The notes beneath the pieces are model-generated. The model saw only the letters and a list, made by a program, of their open reading frames with translations, had not been told where the DNA came from and searched no databases. Below are positions 1-7,240 of a stretch of 64,000 bases of DNA, piece by piece. This stretch comes from JAFDVL01 sp031409955 (GTDB lineage Bacteria > Acidobacteriota > Blastocatellia > RBC074): positions 1 through 64,000 of the forward strand of contig JANNYF010000044.1 of NCBI GenBank assembly GCA_031409955.1, read 5' to 3'. The position numbers were made by a program, and so were the translations under genes. Each line of letters begins with the position of its first letter. Position 1 is the stretch's first letter.

Positions 1-90
1 TTTTTTTTTTTGTCTTTTTTGTTTGGTTTTTTTTTTTTTTTCTCCTTTTTTTTTCCCCCCCCCCCCCCAAAAAATACCCCCCCCCCCAAC
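1..90. other. Homopolymer-rich contig start, probable artefact
   Basis: The first 90 bases are runs of T, then C, then short A and C runs, with no coding potential, unlike anything else in the window. This looks like low-quality read ends at a contig boundary rather than biological sequence. The stretch from 91 to 215 also holds no gene I can support; it lies downstream of the minus-strand oxidoreductase. Confidence 0.75.
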
Positions 91-215
91 AACGGATTGC
101 CCCTTTGCCGCACCGGATTATTTATAGAAAGACGCTTTTCAGTCGTGTGGCGGTAATTCCGCTCACTCTTCGTTCGATCAATTGTTTGATAAAACTGCTT
201 CGGACGGGCAGCATT

Positions 216-1238
216 CTACACATTCACAATGGCGCGATGCAATCCGGTGGAGCCGGAAGGGAAGGAACTGCTGTTGCTTTCGATTTGTTGGTTGCCAAGC
301 GCGTCAATGACTCTGGCCGACAACACATATTCGCCTTTGTTTTCAGGTTTCCAACTCACTTGCCACGCGATCCACGTATCGGGCAACTTCTCGCTCGTGA
401 TCGCCGCTTCCTGCCAAGTCTTGCCATCGTCAAAACTGACTTCGACTTTGCCGACGGATTGCGCGCCACAAAACGCAACGCCTGTGACCAACCAAGCACC
501 ATCTTTTTGCCGCAACGCCGAATCAACCCGCGCCGTCATTTTGATTTTGCATTCATCGCAGTAGCCGCGCGTTTCCCAATGGCCTTTGAACCAGGGGCGT
601 TTGACGATTTCAATTTTGCTGAGCCAGCGCGGTTGCTTCATTCCATAAATCCCCGGCAACAACACGCGCACCGGGAAGCCGTGTTTTATGGGCAACAGCT
701 CGCCATTCATTTTGTAGGCCAGCCACGACAATCCACTGAGCGCGGCTTCGAGCGGCACGCTGGAATAAAAGCCATCCAGCGCGTGAAAGACGACGCGCAG
801 GTTGTCGCGGGATGAGGAGCCAATCGCTTTTTCCAGAACGGGTGCGAGCGCGGTTGCTGTCCAAACGGCATTGCCCATCGCCGGGCCACCGGGTTCGTTA
901 CCGACGCAGATAAAAGTTTTGTGAACGTCGTGGCCGGGGAGCTTGAGCAATTCGTCGTAGCTGATCGTAAACGCGTTGCCGTCTATGCCGACAACTTCCA
1001 AGCGCCAGTCCTCCTGTTTGATCGTCGGGCGAAAGCCTTCATCAATTGAGACGGCATAAAACTCGTGATTCGGCGTGATGACTTTGGTCACGCGATTCGT
1101 AACCGGGCGAGCGCGGAAGAGATACCACCGATAGCCGAAGTAGGAGAAGATTGCCCCCACAATGCCAAACAAAAATCTGCGGCGATTTGTGCGTCGTCGC
1201 TCTTCGTTTAGTTTGTTAAGGGAATCGAATAATGCCAT
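216..1238 (-). CDS. Molybdopterin-dependent oxidoreductase, sulfite oxidase family
   Basis: Protein of 340 residues. A basic N-terminus (ERRRTNRRRFLF) precedes one hydrophobic segment at about residues 23-42, so it is probably membrane-anchored or exported; the RRRFLF stretch resembles a Tat signal. The oxidoreductase molybdopterin-binding domain follows at about 60-220. Its FICVGNEPGG segment carries the cysteine expected to bind molybdenum, and HGFPVRVLLPGIYGMK is characteristic. The C-terminal 100 residues match the Mo-cofactor dimerisation domain of sulfite oxidases, which separates it from MsrP, where that domain is absent. The substrate cannot be read from sequence; sulfite or another small oxyanion is possible. 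It is transcribed divergently from radA. ATG at 1238 has no strong ribosome-binding site. Confidence 0.85.
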   Translation of the reverse strand: MALFDSLNKLNEERRRTNRRRFLFGIVGAIFSYFGYRWYLFRARPVTNRVTKVITPNHEFYAVSIDEGFRPTIKQEDWRLEVVGIDGNAFTISYDELLKLPGHDVHKTFICVGNEPGGPAMGNAVWTATALAPVLEKAIGSSSRDNLRVVFHALDGFYSSVPLEAALSGLSWLAYKMNGELLPIKHGFPVRVLLPGIYGMKQPRWLSKIEIVKRPWFKGHWETRGYCDECKIKMTARVDSALRQKDGAWLVTGVAFCGAQSVGKVEVSFDDGKTWQEAAITSEKLPDTWIAWQVSWKPENKGEYVLSARVIDALGNQQIESNSSSFPSGSTGLHRAIVNV

Positions 1239-1315
1239 TGCTCAATCTGTGATTGTGTCTGACAAGTACGTTACAAGTTTGCGCTGCAAAACTCAACCTG
1301 CGTACAATGCGGCGT

Positions 1316-2695
1316 ATGGCGAACAAAGCTCCTAAAACAGTATATGCGTGTCAGCAATGCGGTGGCCAATCGCCCAAGTGGTTGGGCAAATGCCCGGACT
1401 GCGGCGCTTGGAATTCGTTTGTCGAAGAACGTGGACGCGCGGTCGGCACCAATCAAACTGCCGTTTCGCGCGCGGGCTTGAAGCTGCGCGACAATCGCCC
1501 GGTTTCGTTTGCGGACATCGAAACGCAAGCCGATGTGCGCGAAGTTACGGGCATCGAAGAATTCGATAGGGTTTTGGGAGGCGGCATTGTGCCAGGTTCG
1601 CTCGTATTGATTGGCGGCGCGCCGGGCATTGGCAAATCTACCTTGCTGATGGCAGTGGCAGATAAGTTGAGTCATGTTTACGGCAATGTGCTGTACGTTT
1701 CGGGCGAAGAGAGCGAGCGGCAGATCAAGTTGCGGGGCGAACGGTTGGGGCTGAATCCTGAGAGCTTGTTTTTGCTGGCGGAGACGAATCTTGAACGCAT
1801 CTTTGACGAGATCAATCGGCTCAATCCGCAAGCCGTGATCGTAGATTCGATTCAGACTGTCTACTCCGAAAAGATCGAATCCGCGCCCGGTTCGGTGTCG
1901 CAAGTGCGCGAAGCGGCGGGGCAGTTTTTGTTGCTGGCCAAAAACTTGACGATCCCAGTATTCCTGATCGGTCACATCACGAAAGACGGTGCGATTGCGG
2001 GGCCGAAAGCGCTCGAACATATTGTGGACACGGTGCTGTATTTCGAGGGGGAGCGTTACCACAATCATCGGATTTTGCGGGCTGCGAAAAACCGCTTTGG
2101 CGCGGCGAATGAAATTGGCATTTTTGAAATGACAGGGCAAGGATTGATCGGCGTGCCGAATCCGTCGGAATTGTTTCTCAGCGAACGACCGATTGGCGTG
2201 GCGGGTTCGGCGGTGATCGCGGCGATGGAAGGGACGCGTCCGATGCTGGTCGAAATACAGGCGCTGGTCAGTTCGTCCAAATTTGGCAATGGTCGTCGCA
2301 CGACGCAGGGCGTGGAAATCAATCGCGTCGCGTTGTTGGTCGCAATGCTCGAAAAACGCGTGGGCTTGCTGATGTCGGGCGATGACATTTTCGTGAATCT
2401 GGTCGGCGGGATGACGTTAGATGAACCCGCGACGGATTTGGGAATTATCGCCGCCGTCGTGTCCAGCTTTCGCAACATCCCGATCAATCAGCACACGACA
2501 GTGTTTGGCGAAGTCGGCTTGGCTGGCGAAGTCCGCGCCGCTGCGCAAGCCAATCTGCGCGTGCGCGAAGCCGCGCGGATGGGCTTCAAACGCGCCGTGA
2601 TTCCGCAGAACAATATGCCTGGCATAGAAGCCGATGATCGGTTGGAAGTGATCGGCGTGCGGTCTGTGGTCGAAGCGCTGGAAGCGCTCTTTTAG
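1316..2695 (+). CDS. radA: DNA repair protein RadA
   Basis: RadA (Sms) is a RecA-like ATPase that helps process recombination intermediates. The 459-residue product has the full architecture: an N-terminal C4 zinc finger (CQQCGG then CPDCG, residues 12-30), Walker A GAPGIGKST (102-109), Walker B around AVIVDSIQ, the RadA-specific KNRFG motif (258-262) and a C-terminal Lon-protease-like domain. I chose ATG 1316 because MANKAPKTVYACQQCG matches the usual RadA N-terminus; the upstream in-frame ATG at 1307 and the start at 1253 would add atypical residues. The stop codon lies inside the first unit of the inverted repeat that follows. Confidence 0.96.
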   Translation: MANKAPKTVYACQQCGGQSPKWLGKCPDCGAWNSFVEERGRAVGTNQTAVSRAGLKLRDNRPVSFADIETQADVREVTGIEEFDRVLGGGIVPGSLVLIGGAPGIGKSTLLMAVADKLSHVYGNVLYVSGEESERQIKLRGERLGLNPESLFLLAETNLERIFDEINRLNPQAVIVDSIQTVYSEKIESAPGSVSQVREAAGQFLLLAKNLTIPVFLIGHITKDGAIAGPKALEHIVDTVLYFEGERYHNHRILRAAKNRFGAANEIGIFEMTGQGLIGVPNPSELFLSERPIGVAGSAVIAAMEGTRPMLVEIQALVSSSKFGNGRRTTQGVEINRVALLVAMLEKRVGLLMSGDDIFVNLVGGMTLDEPATDLGIIAAVVSSFRNIPINQHTTVFGEVGLAGEVRAAAQANLRVREAARMGFKRAVIPQNNMPGIEADDRLEVIGVRSVVEALEALF

Positions 2696-2802
2696 TCTGG
2701 AGAGTCTTTAGAGTCTTTAGAGTCTGGAAAGTCTGGACGACACGAGACTCTCTGGACTCTAAAGACTCTCCAGACTCTCTGACTCTAAAGACTCTCCAGA
2801 CT
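2694..2802. repeat. Long inverted repeat with tandem arms (AGAGTCTGG unit)
   Basis: Both arms consist of degenerate copies of an AGAGTCTGG/AGAGTCTTT word. The outer 22 nt (2694-2715 with 2781-2802) pair perfectly and the inner parts pair in several registers. The radA stop codon falls in the first unit. It could act as a transcription terminator or mRNA 3' end hairpin, but no T-run follows. Related repeats lie at 20845, 24547 and 51257. The remaining 2803-2975 holds no gene; a GAGGAA ribosome-binding site precedes the next ATG. Confidence 0.85.
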
Positions 2803-2975
2803 GAATCGCGCCCTATTCTGAATCCCGCGCACCCGTGCTACAATTCCGCCGTTGCTCAATAGCTTAGATTTATAACCTTTGTTCGATTGATCTGTATCTC
2901 TAATCATTCGACTCATCGTTCATCCAAACAAGATTCTTCTCACCTCATTCAGAGGTAGATTTATGCAGAGGAAAT

Positions 2976-4082
2976 ATGACCATAGACATCCTAGTTATTC
3001 GGGCCGTATTTGTGTTGATTCTGGTGGGTGCAGGTTTTTTTATTCAACCGATTCCGTTGTCCTTGGTTAATTTGGCGGGCCTCCCTGCTTCCGTTCTTTC
3101 CGCTGTAGTCGCGTTGATTTTGGCGATTGGCATCATTTTCTTTGAATTGCGGATTCGGCAGGCTTCGTTGAAAACCCTGATTGGCGCGGCAATTGGCTCC
3201 ACCTTAGGCATCATTGGAGCGGCCTTGATTGGCTTTTTGATTACTGTACAAAAGTGGGATCCTCCGGTGCAATCGTTCGCTACAGTAGCGTTAACGTTGT
3301 TCATGGCTTACGTCGGATTGATGGTGGGCGCAGCGAAAGGCGACTTCCTGGATTTGGGCGCGCTCGGCGGAATCCTGAGTGATCGTTCGACGACGAAACT
3401 GTCGTACAAGATTCTCGACACCAGCGTCATCATTGACGGGCGTGTCGCGGACATTGCCGAAACCGGCTTCATTGGCGGAACGATTCTGATTCCGCAATTC
3501 GTTTTGCGCGAGTTGCAGCAAATCGCGGATTCCTCCGATTCAGCGAAACGCAATCGCGGGCGGCGCGGGCTGGACATCCTGCAACGCATCCAGAAAAACG
3601 GCAGCCTTGACGTGCAGGTTTGGGAAGGTGATTTTCCGAATGTGCGCGAAGTGGATTTGAAGTTGATTGAGCTGGGCAAGCAATTGAATTCGCCCATTGT
3701 CACCAACGATTTCAACCTTAACAAAGTCGCCCACTTGCGCGGCGTGGACGTACTGAACATCAACGAACTGGCTAACACGTTGAAGCCTGTGGTGCTGCCC
3801 GGCGAAACGATGCGGGTCTTCGTGCTGAAAGAAGGCAAGGAATACAATCAGGGCGTGGCGTATTTGGATGACGGCACAATGGTCGTAGTGGATAATGCGC
3901 GTCGCCTGATCGGCAAAAACGTAGATTTGATTGTGACCAGCGTGTTGCAAACCACGGCTGGCAAAATGATCTTTGGTCGCGCGGAAGACAATCAAAAGCC
4001 TGATCCGCGCGAGCACCAACGCGAATTTCCGCGTGAAGCCCGTGACTTCCGTCCGCCGCGCGCGCATCCGGTGGAGTCTTGA
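2976..4082 (+). CDS. Membrane PIN/TRAM-domain nuclease-like protein (YacL type)
   Basis: Protein of 368 residues. Four hydrophobic segments span about residues 6-120, a PIN domain about 143-270 and a TRAM domain about 272-335, the arrangement of Bacillus YacL-type proteins. The PIN acidic residues are visible: D148 in YKILDTSVIID, E179 in VLREL and D245 in VTNDFNLNK, suggesting a metal-dependent ribonuclease active site. TRAM domains bind RNA. The tail after 335 is Pro/Arg-rich and low in complexity. GAGGAA five bases before ATG 2976 supports the start. In other bacteria this gene often neighbours radA and ispDF, as it does here. The cellular substrate is unknown. Confidence 0.92.
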   Translation: MTIDILVIRAVFVLILVGAGFFIQPIPLSLVNLAGLPASVLSAVVALILAIGIIFFELRIRQASLKTLIGAAIGSTLGIIGAALIGFLITVQKWDPPVQSFATVALTLFMAYVGLMVGAAKGDFLDLGALGGILSDRSTTKLSYKILDTSVIIDGRVADIAETGFIGGTILIPQFVLRELQQIADSSDSAKRNRGRRGLDILQRIQKNGSLDVQVWEGDFPNVREVDLKLIELGKQLNSPIVTNDFNLNKVAHLRGVDVLNINELANTLKPVVLPGETMRVFVLKEGKEYNQGVAYLDDGTMVVVDNARRLIGKNVDLIVTSVLQTTAGKMIFGRAEDNQKPDPREHQREFPREARDFRPPRAHPVES

Positions 4083-4084
4083 AA

Positions 4085-4150
4085 GGGTGTTGGGTGTTGG
4101 GTCTTAGGTGCGGAATTAGCACCCAGACCTAAGACCTGACACCCAACCCC
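4085..4150. repeat. Inverted repeat with tandem arms (GGGTGTT unit)
   Basis: The left arm 4085-4110 is built from GGGTGTT repeats ending in GGGTCTTAGGTG. The right arm 4127-4150 is its reverse complement with a few mismatches (ACCTAAGACC core). It starts 3 nt after the upstream stop codon and ends 5 nt before the ispD ATG, so it fills the intergenic space and leaves ispD without an obvious ribosome-binding site. Confidence 0.8.
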
Positions 4151-4155
4151 TACTT

Positions 4156-4845
4156 ATGAACGTCGCCATCATCCCGGCTGCCGGCAGCGGTTCTCGCCTC
4201 GGCGGCAAGCTTCCCAAACAATTTCTGCCGTTGGCGGGCATCCCGCTTATTTTTCACACGCTGTTGCGGTTTGAGATTTGTCAGGACATTGATGCCATCG
4301 CCATTGCCTTGCCCATCAGCGACCTCGTAGAAATGGGCGATGCAATTTCGGAACGAGCCTTTCACAAACCCTTTCATCTGGTTCCCGGCGGCAAAGAACG
4401 CAGCGATTCCATTCTGAATGCGCTCGAAGCGATTGCCGGATTGTCACCGGAAATCGTAGTTGTGCACGACGCTGTGCGTCCGTTTATTTCCACCACAGAT
4501 ATTTCAACAGTCATCAATCGCGCCAAAGAAATCGGAGCCGCCATCCTCGGCATCCCGGCCATAGACACGATCAAAGAAGTCGAAAACGGATTGATTACGC
4601 GCACGCTGGATCGCCGCAAGATTTATCGCGCCCAAACGCCGCAAGCCTTTCGCTACGATTTGTTGCTGAAGGCCAATCAACAAGCGCGCGCAGACCACGT
4701 GCCTTCCGAATGGATGACTGATGATTCGTTGCTGGTCGAACGCCTCGGCGCGCCGATTGCGATTGTCGAAGGCTCGCCCGACAACTTCAAAATCACCACG
4801 CCGGAAGATTTCAAACGGGCAGAAAAGATGATCTCCTCGTTCTGA
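4156..4845 (+). CDS. ispD: 2-C-methyl-D-erythritol 4-phosphate cytidylyltransferase
   Basis: IspD couples MEP to CTP to make CDP-methylerythritol, the third step of the MEP isoprenoid pathway, in the cytosol. The 229-residue protein has the usual length and the nucleotide-binding signature PAAGSGSRLGGKLPKQF at residues 7-23, followed by VVHDAVRPF and RAQTPQAF, both typical of IspD. It is followed after 3 nt by ispF, the usual pairing. No Shine-Dalgarno is visible because a repeat lies directly upstream, so translation may be leaderless-like or depend on the repeat hairpin. Confidence 0.96.
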   Translation: MNVAIIPAAGSGSRLGGKLPKQFLPLAGIPLIFHTLLRFEICQDIDAIAIALPISDLVEMGDAISERAFHKPFHLVPGGKERSDSILNALEAIAGLSPEIVVVHDAVRPFISTTDISTVINRAKEIGAAILGIPAIDTIKEVENGLITRTLDRRKIYRAQTPQAFRYDLLLKANQQARADHVPSEWMTDDSLLVERLGAPIAIVEGSPDNFKITTPEDFKRAEKMISSF

Positions 4846-4848
4846 CCA

Positions 4849-5373
4849 ATGCTTGACCAATCTCCAATCTCCAATCTCCAGCCCCCAATCCGCATCGGCA
4901 TCGGCAACGACATTCACCGCTTAGTTGAAGGCCGCAAGCTGATTCTGGGCGGTGTCGAAATCCCGTTTGATAAAGGTTTGCTTGGACATTCGGATGCCGA
5001 CAGTCTGACGCACGCGATCTGTGATGCCTTGCTCGGCGCAGCGGCGCTCGGCGACATCGGCACGCATTTTTCGGATCGGGACCCGCAATGGAAAGGCGCG
5101 GATAGCTTGCAATTATTACGACGCGTGGGCGCAATGCTAAGCGAAACCGGATGGCGCATCGTCAATATTGACGCGACGATCATGGCCGAACGTCCAAAGA
5201 TGATGCCGCATCTTCCAGCGATGAAATTGAATCTTGCCGCAGCGCTGGACCTGGATGTTTCGTGCCTCAGCCTGAAAGCCAAAACGAACGAAGGACTTGA
5301 TGCGGTTGGACGCGGTGAAGCGATTGCGGCGCAGGCGATTACCTTAATTGCACAGGCTCCAGAATCAATATGA
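4849..5373 (+). CDS. ispF: 2-C-methyl-D-erythritol 2,4-cyclodiphosphate synthase
   Basis: IspF cyclises CDP-ME 2-phosphate to MEcPP. The metal ligands are present: D21 and H23 in GIGNDIH and H47 in LLGHSDAD. The KTNEGLDAVGRGEAIAA segment near the C-terminus is also typical. Asn replaces the common Tyr/Phe before the Asp of the first motif. Family members usually begin at the RIGIG strand; here about 14 extra residues precede it, encoded by a CCAATCT tandem repeat, so the N-terminus appears to have been extended by repeat DNA. A later non-ATG start cannot be excluded. The stop overlaps the next gene as ATGA. Confidence 0.95.
   Translation: MLDQSPISNLQPPIRIGIGNDIHRLVEGRKLILGGVEIPFDKGLLGHSDADSLTHAICDALLGAAALGDIGTHFSDRDPQWKGADSLQLLRRVGAMLSETGWRIVNIDATIMAERPKMMPHLPAMKLNLAAALDLDVSCLSLKAKTNEGLDAVGRGEAIAAQAITLIAQAPESI
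4857..4880 (+). repeat. Tandem CCAATCT repeat inside ispF start
   Basis: About 3.4 copies of a 7-nt unit CCAATCT lie within the first codons of ispF. It resembles a single arm of the inverted repeats found between genes elsewhere in the window, without its partner arm. It encodes the non-conserved N-terminal extension of IspF. Confidence 0.8.
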
Positions 5374-6446
5374 AACGACTTCTGCTTTTGCTTTGCTGTC
5401 TTTTGCCAATGGGAGCAAGCGCGCAACCCATCACGGTCAAACTCATCTCCGTCAAAAAAATCTGGGAGCAGGCTCCGCACAATGCCTTCACCGATTTGAT
5501 TCGTTTTCGAGGCAAGTTTTATTGCGTCTTTCGAGAAGGCACAGGCCACGCCGAAGGGGAAGGGAAGTTGCGCGTGCTAGTTTCATCGGATGGCGAGCAG
5601 TGGGACTCTGCCGCGTCACTCGCCGAACTTGGACGCGACTTACGGGATGCGAAAATTTCAATCACGCCGGATGGGCGGTTGATGCTGAATGGTGGTTCAG
5701 CCGACCCACACGATCACAGCCCGACGGGTTCGTTTCACTCCGTCGTCAGCTTTTCCCAAGACGGGCGCAACTGGACGCCGATTCAGCAGGTCAATTTTTC
5801 CAACCCGAAAGAGAATCGCAACTGGCTCTGGCGCGTCGTCTGGCACAAAGGCACGGCATACGGCGTCGCGTATCAATCCGATCCCGCCTCGCCGCAAAAT
5901 CAACGACAGTTTTATGCATTCGTCGTGAAGAGTCGGGACGGCATCCACTTCGAACGGATTTCGGAAGACTTGGTAGAAGGCACAGAAGCGGCGCTTTCGT
6001 TTGACGCCAATAATGTGATGACGGTGTTGTTGCGCGGTCGAAATAACCGCACCGCCGCTTTCGTCGTGCAAGCGCCGGAGCCTTATCAAACCTGGACGAA
6101 ACGCGCGATCACGGCTGATGTGGGAGACGATCAAATAGGCGGCCCGGCGGTGTTGTTCCCCGACAACTTCAAGATGCCGAAGGGGAGTTTATTGGGCGCT
6201 GGTCGTCGCTTTCAGACCAAGCCGGGAAGCGAACAACGCACCGGTTTGTTTGTGGTTGATGTGAATCGCGCGATACTGACGAATCTGTTGATTTTTCCAA
6301 GCGGCGGCGACACGAGCTACCCCGGTCTGGTTTGGCACAAACAGCGCTTATGGATGAGTTATTACAGCTCGCACGAAGGCAAAAGCGCGATCTATTTGGC
6401 GCAGGTGGAACTCAAACGTAAGAGCGCTTCAAAAAGCACCCAATGA
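5370..6446 (+). CDS. Secreted sialidase-like beta-propeller protein
   Basis: The product has 358 residues with a clear signal peptide (MKRLLLLLCCLLPMGASAQ). The mature part resembles six-bladed sialidase/neuraminidase folds: repeated S-S-DG-x-x-W blade motifs (VLVSSDGEQW, VSFSQDGRNW, FVVKSRDGIHF) and an FYCVFREGTGH start like the FRIP-type Arg region. I see no complete catalytic Tyr/Glu/Asp set, so a role in carbohydrate binding or hydrolysis is an inference. It starts within the ispF stop (ATGA) and its own stop overlaps the next gene, so the three are translationally coupled although functionally unrelated. Confidence 0.75.
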   Translation: MKRLLLLLCCLLPMGASAQPITVKLISVKKIWEQAPHNAFTDLIRFRGKFYCVFREGTGHAEGEGKLRVLVSSDGEQWDSAASLAELGRDLRDAKISITPDGRLMLNGGSADPHDHSPTGSFHSVVSFSQDGRNWTPIQQVNFSNPKENRNWLWRVVWHKGTAYGVAYQSDPASPQNQRQFYAFVVKSRDGIHFERISEDLVEGTEAALSFDANNVMTVLLRGRNNRTAAFVVQAPEPYQTWTKRAITADVGDDQIGGPAVLFPDNFKMPKGSLLGAGRRFQTKPGSEQRTGLFVVDVNRAILTNLLIFPSGGDTSYPGLVWHKQRLWMSYYSSHEGKSAIYLAQVELKRKSASKSTQ

Positions 6447-7222
6447 TTACGTTACTCACGGATTTCGGCTCGCAGGATTATTTTGTTCCGGCGGTCAAAG
6501 GGGTGATCCTTTCGCTCCATCCGCAGGCCAATATCATTGACCTCACACACGATATTTCGGCGCAGGACATTCGCGCGGCGGCCTTTACGCTGGGTGCGTG
6601 TTATCACAATTTCCCTGTCGGTACGATTCATTTGGCAGTGGTTGATCCGGGTGTGGGGTCGGCGCGGAGAGCGCTTGTGGTCGAAGCAGGAAATCATCTT
6701 TTCGTGGGGCCAGACAATGGGCTTTTCAGTTTTGTGTATGCGCGCGAAACGGAGGTGCGCGTCTTTCAGGCAACGCGAGCAGAATACTTTCGTCAGCCTG
6801 TCAGCCCGACTTTTCACGGACGCGATGTGTTTGCGCCGCTTGCCGCGTGGTTGGCCAAGGGAATTGCGCCCGCAGACTTTGGCGCAGAGATTCGTGACTA
6901 TGTGCGTTTCACTTTGCCTGCGCCACAAACCATAAACGATCACATCCTTGGCGAAGTGCTTCACATAGACCATTTCGGCAACTGCATCACGAACCTGACC
7001 GCGCATGAATTGCAGTTGGAACATGTGACAGAAGCAACGCGCCTACGCATTGCCGATCACGGAGTACGACGGTTCGCTACGCATTTCGCGCAAGCTTCAA
7101 ATGGGGAAGATTTATTCGCGTATTTGGGCAGTGCAGGGTATTGGGAAATCGCGGCGTGGCAGGATTCGGCGGCACGTAAGTTACAGGTTGAGCGCGGGGC
7201 AGCCCTTCAGCTATGGCGTTGA
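6443..7222 (+). CDS. S-adenosyl-L-methionine hydroxide adenosyltransferase (DUF62)
   Basis: Members of this family hydrolyse SAM to adenosine and methionine using hydroxide; related enzymes are halogenases such as SalL and FlA. The 259-residue protein has the typical start MITLLTDFGSQDYFVPAVKG, the VVDPGVGSARRAL motif, DNGLFSF and HGRDVFAP. The C-terminal domain with DHFGNCITNL completes the family architecture, and the length is normal. The start overlaps the preceding stop as ATGA. The physiological role in bacteria is poorly understood. Confidence 0.93.
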   Translation: MITLLTDFGSQDYFVPAVKGVILSLHPQANIIDLTHDISAQDIRAAAFTLGACYHNFPVGTIHLAVVDPGVGSARRALVVEAGNHLFVGPDNGLFSFVYARETEVRVFQATRAEYFRQPVSPTFHGRDVFAPLAAWLAKGIAPADFGAEIRDYVRFTLPAPQTINDHILGEVLHIDHFGNCITNLTAHELQLEHVTEATRLRIADHGVRRFATHFAQASNGEDLFAYLGSAGYWEIAAWQDSAARKLQVERGAALQLWR

Positions 7223-7231
7223 AGGGCTGCC
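7198..7231. terminator. Bidirectional hairpin spanning a stop codon
   Basis: GGCAGCCCTTCA (7198-7209) and TGAAGGGCTGCC (7220-7231) pair perfectly over 12 bp with a 10-nt loop. The TGA stop of the plus-strand gene forms the first bases of the right arm. It lies between convergent genes only 18 bp apart, so it probably terminates both. No long T-run is present on either side. Confidence 0.7.
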
Positions 7232-7240
7232 AGCATAATT

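Noticed and set aside
105..815. 236-codon plus-strand ORF
   Set aside because: It lies antisense to the molybdopterin oxidoreductase and has no domain pattern or ribosome-binding site.
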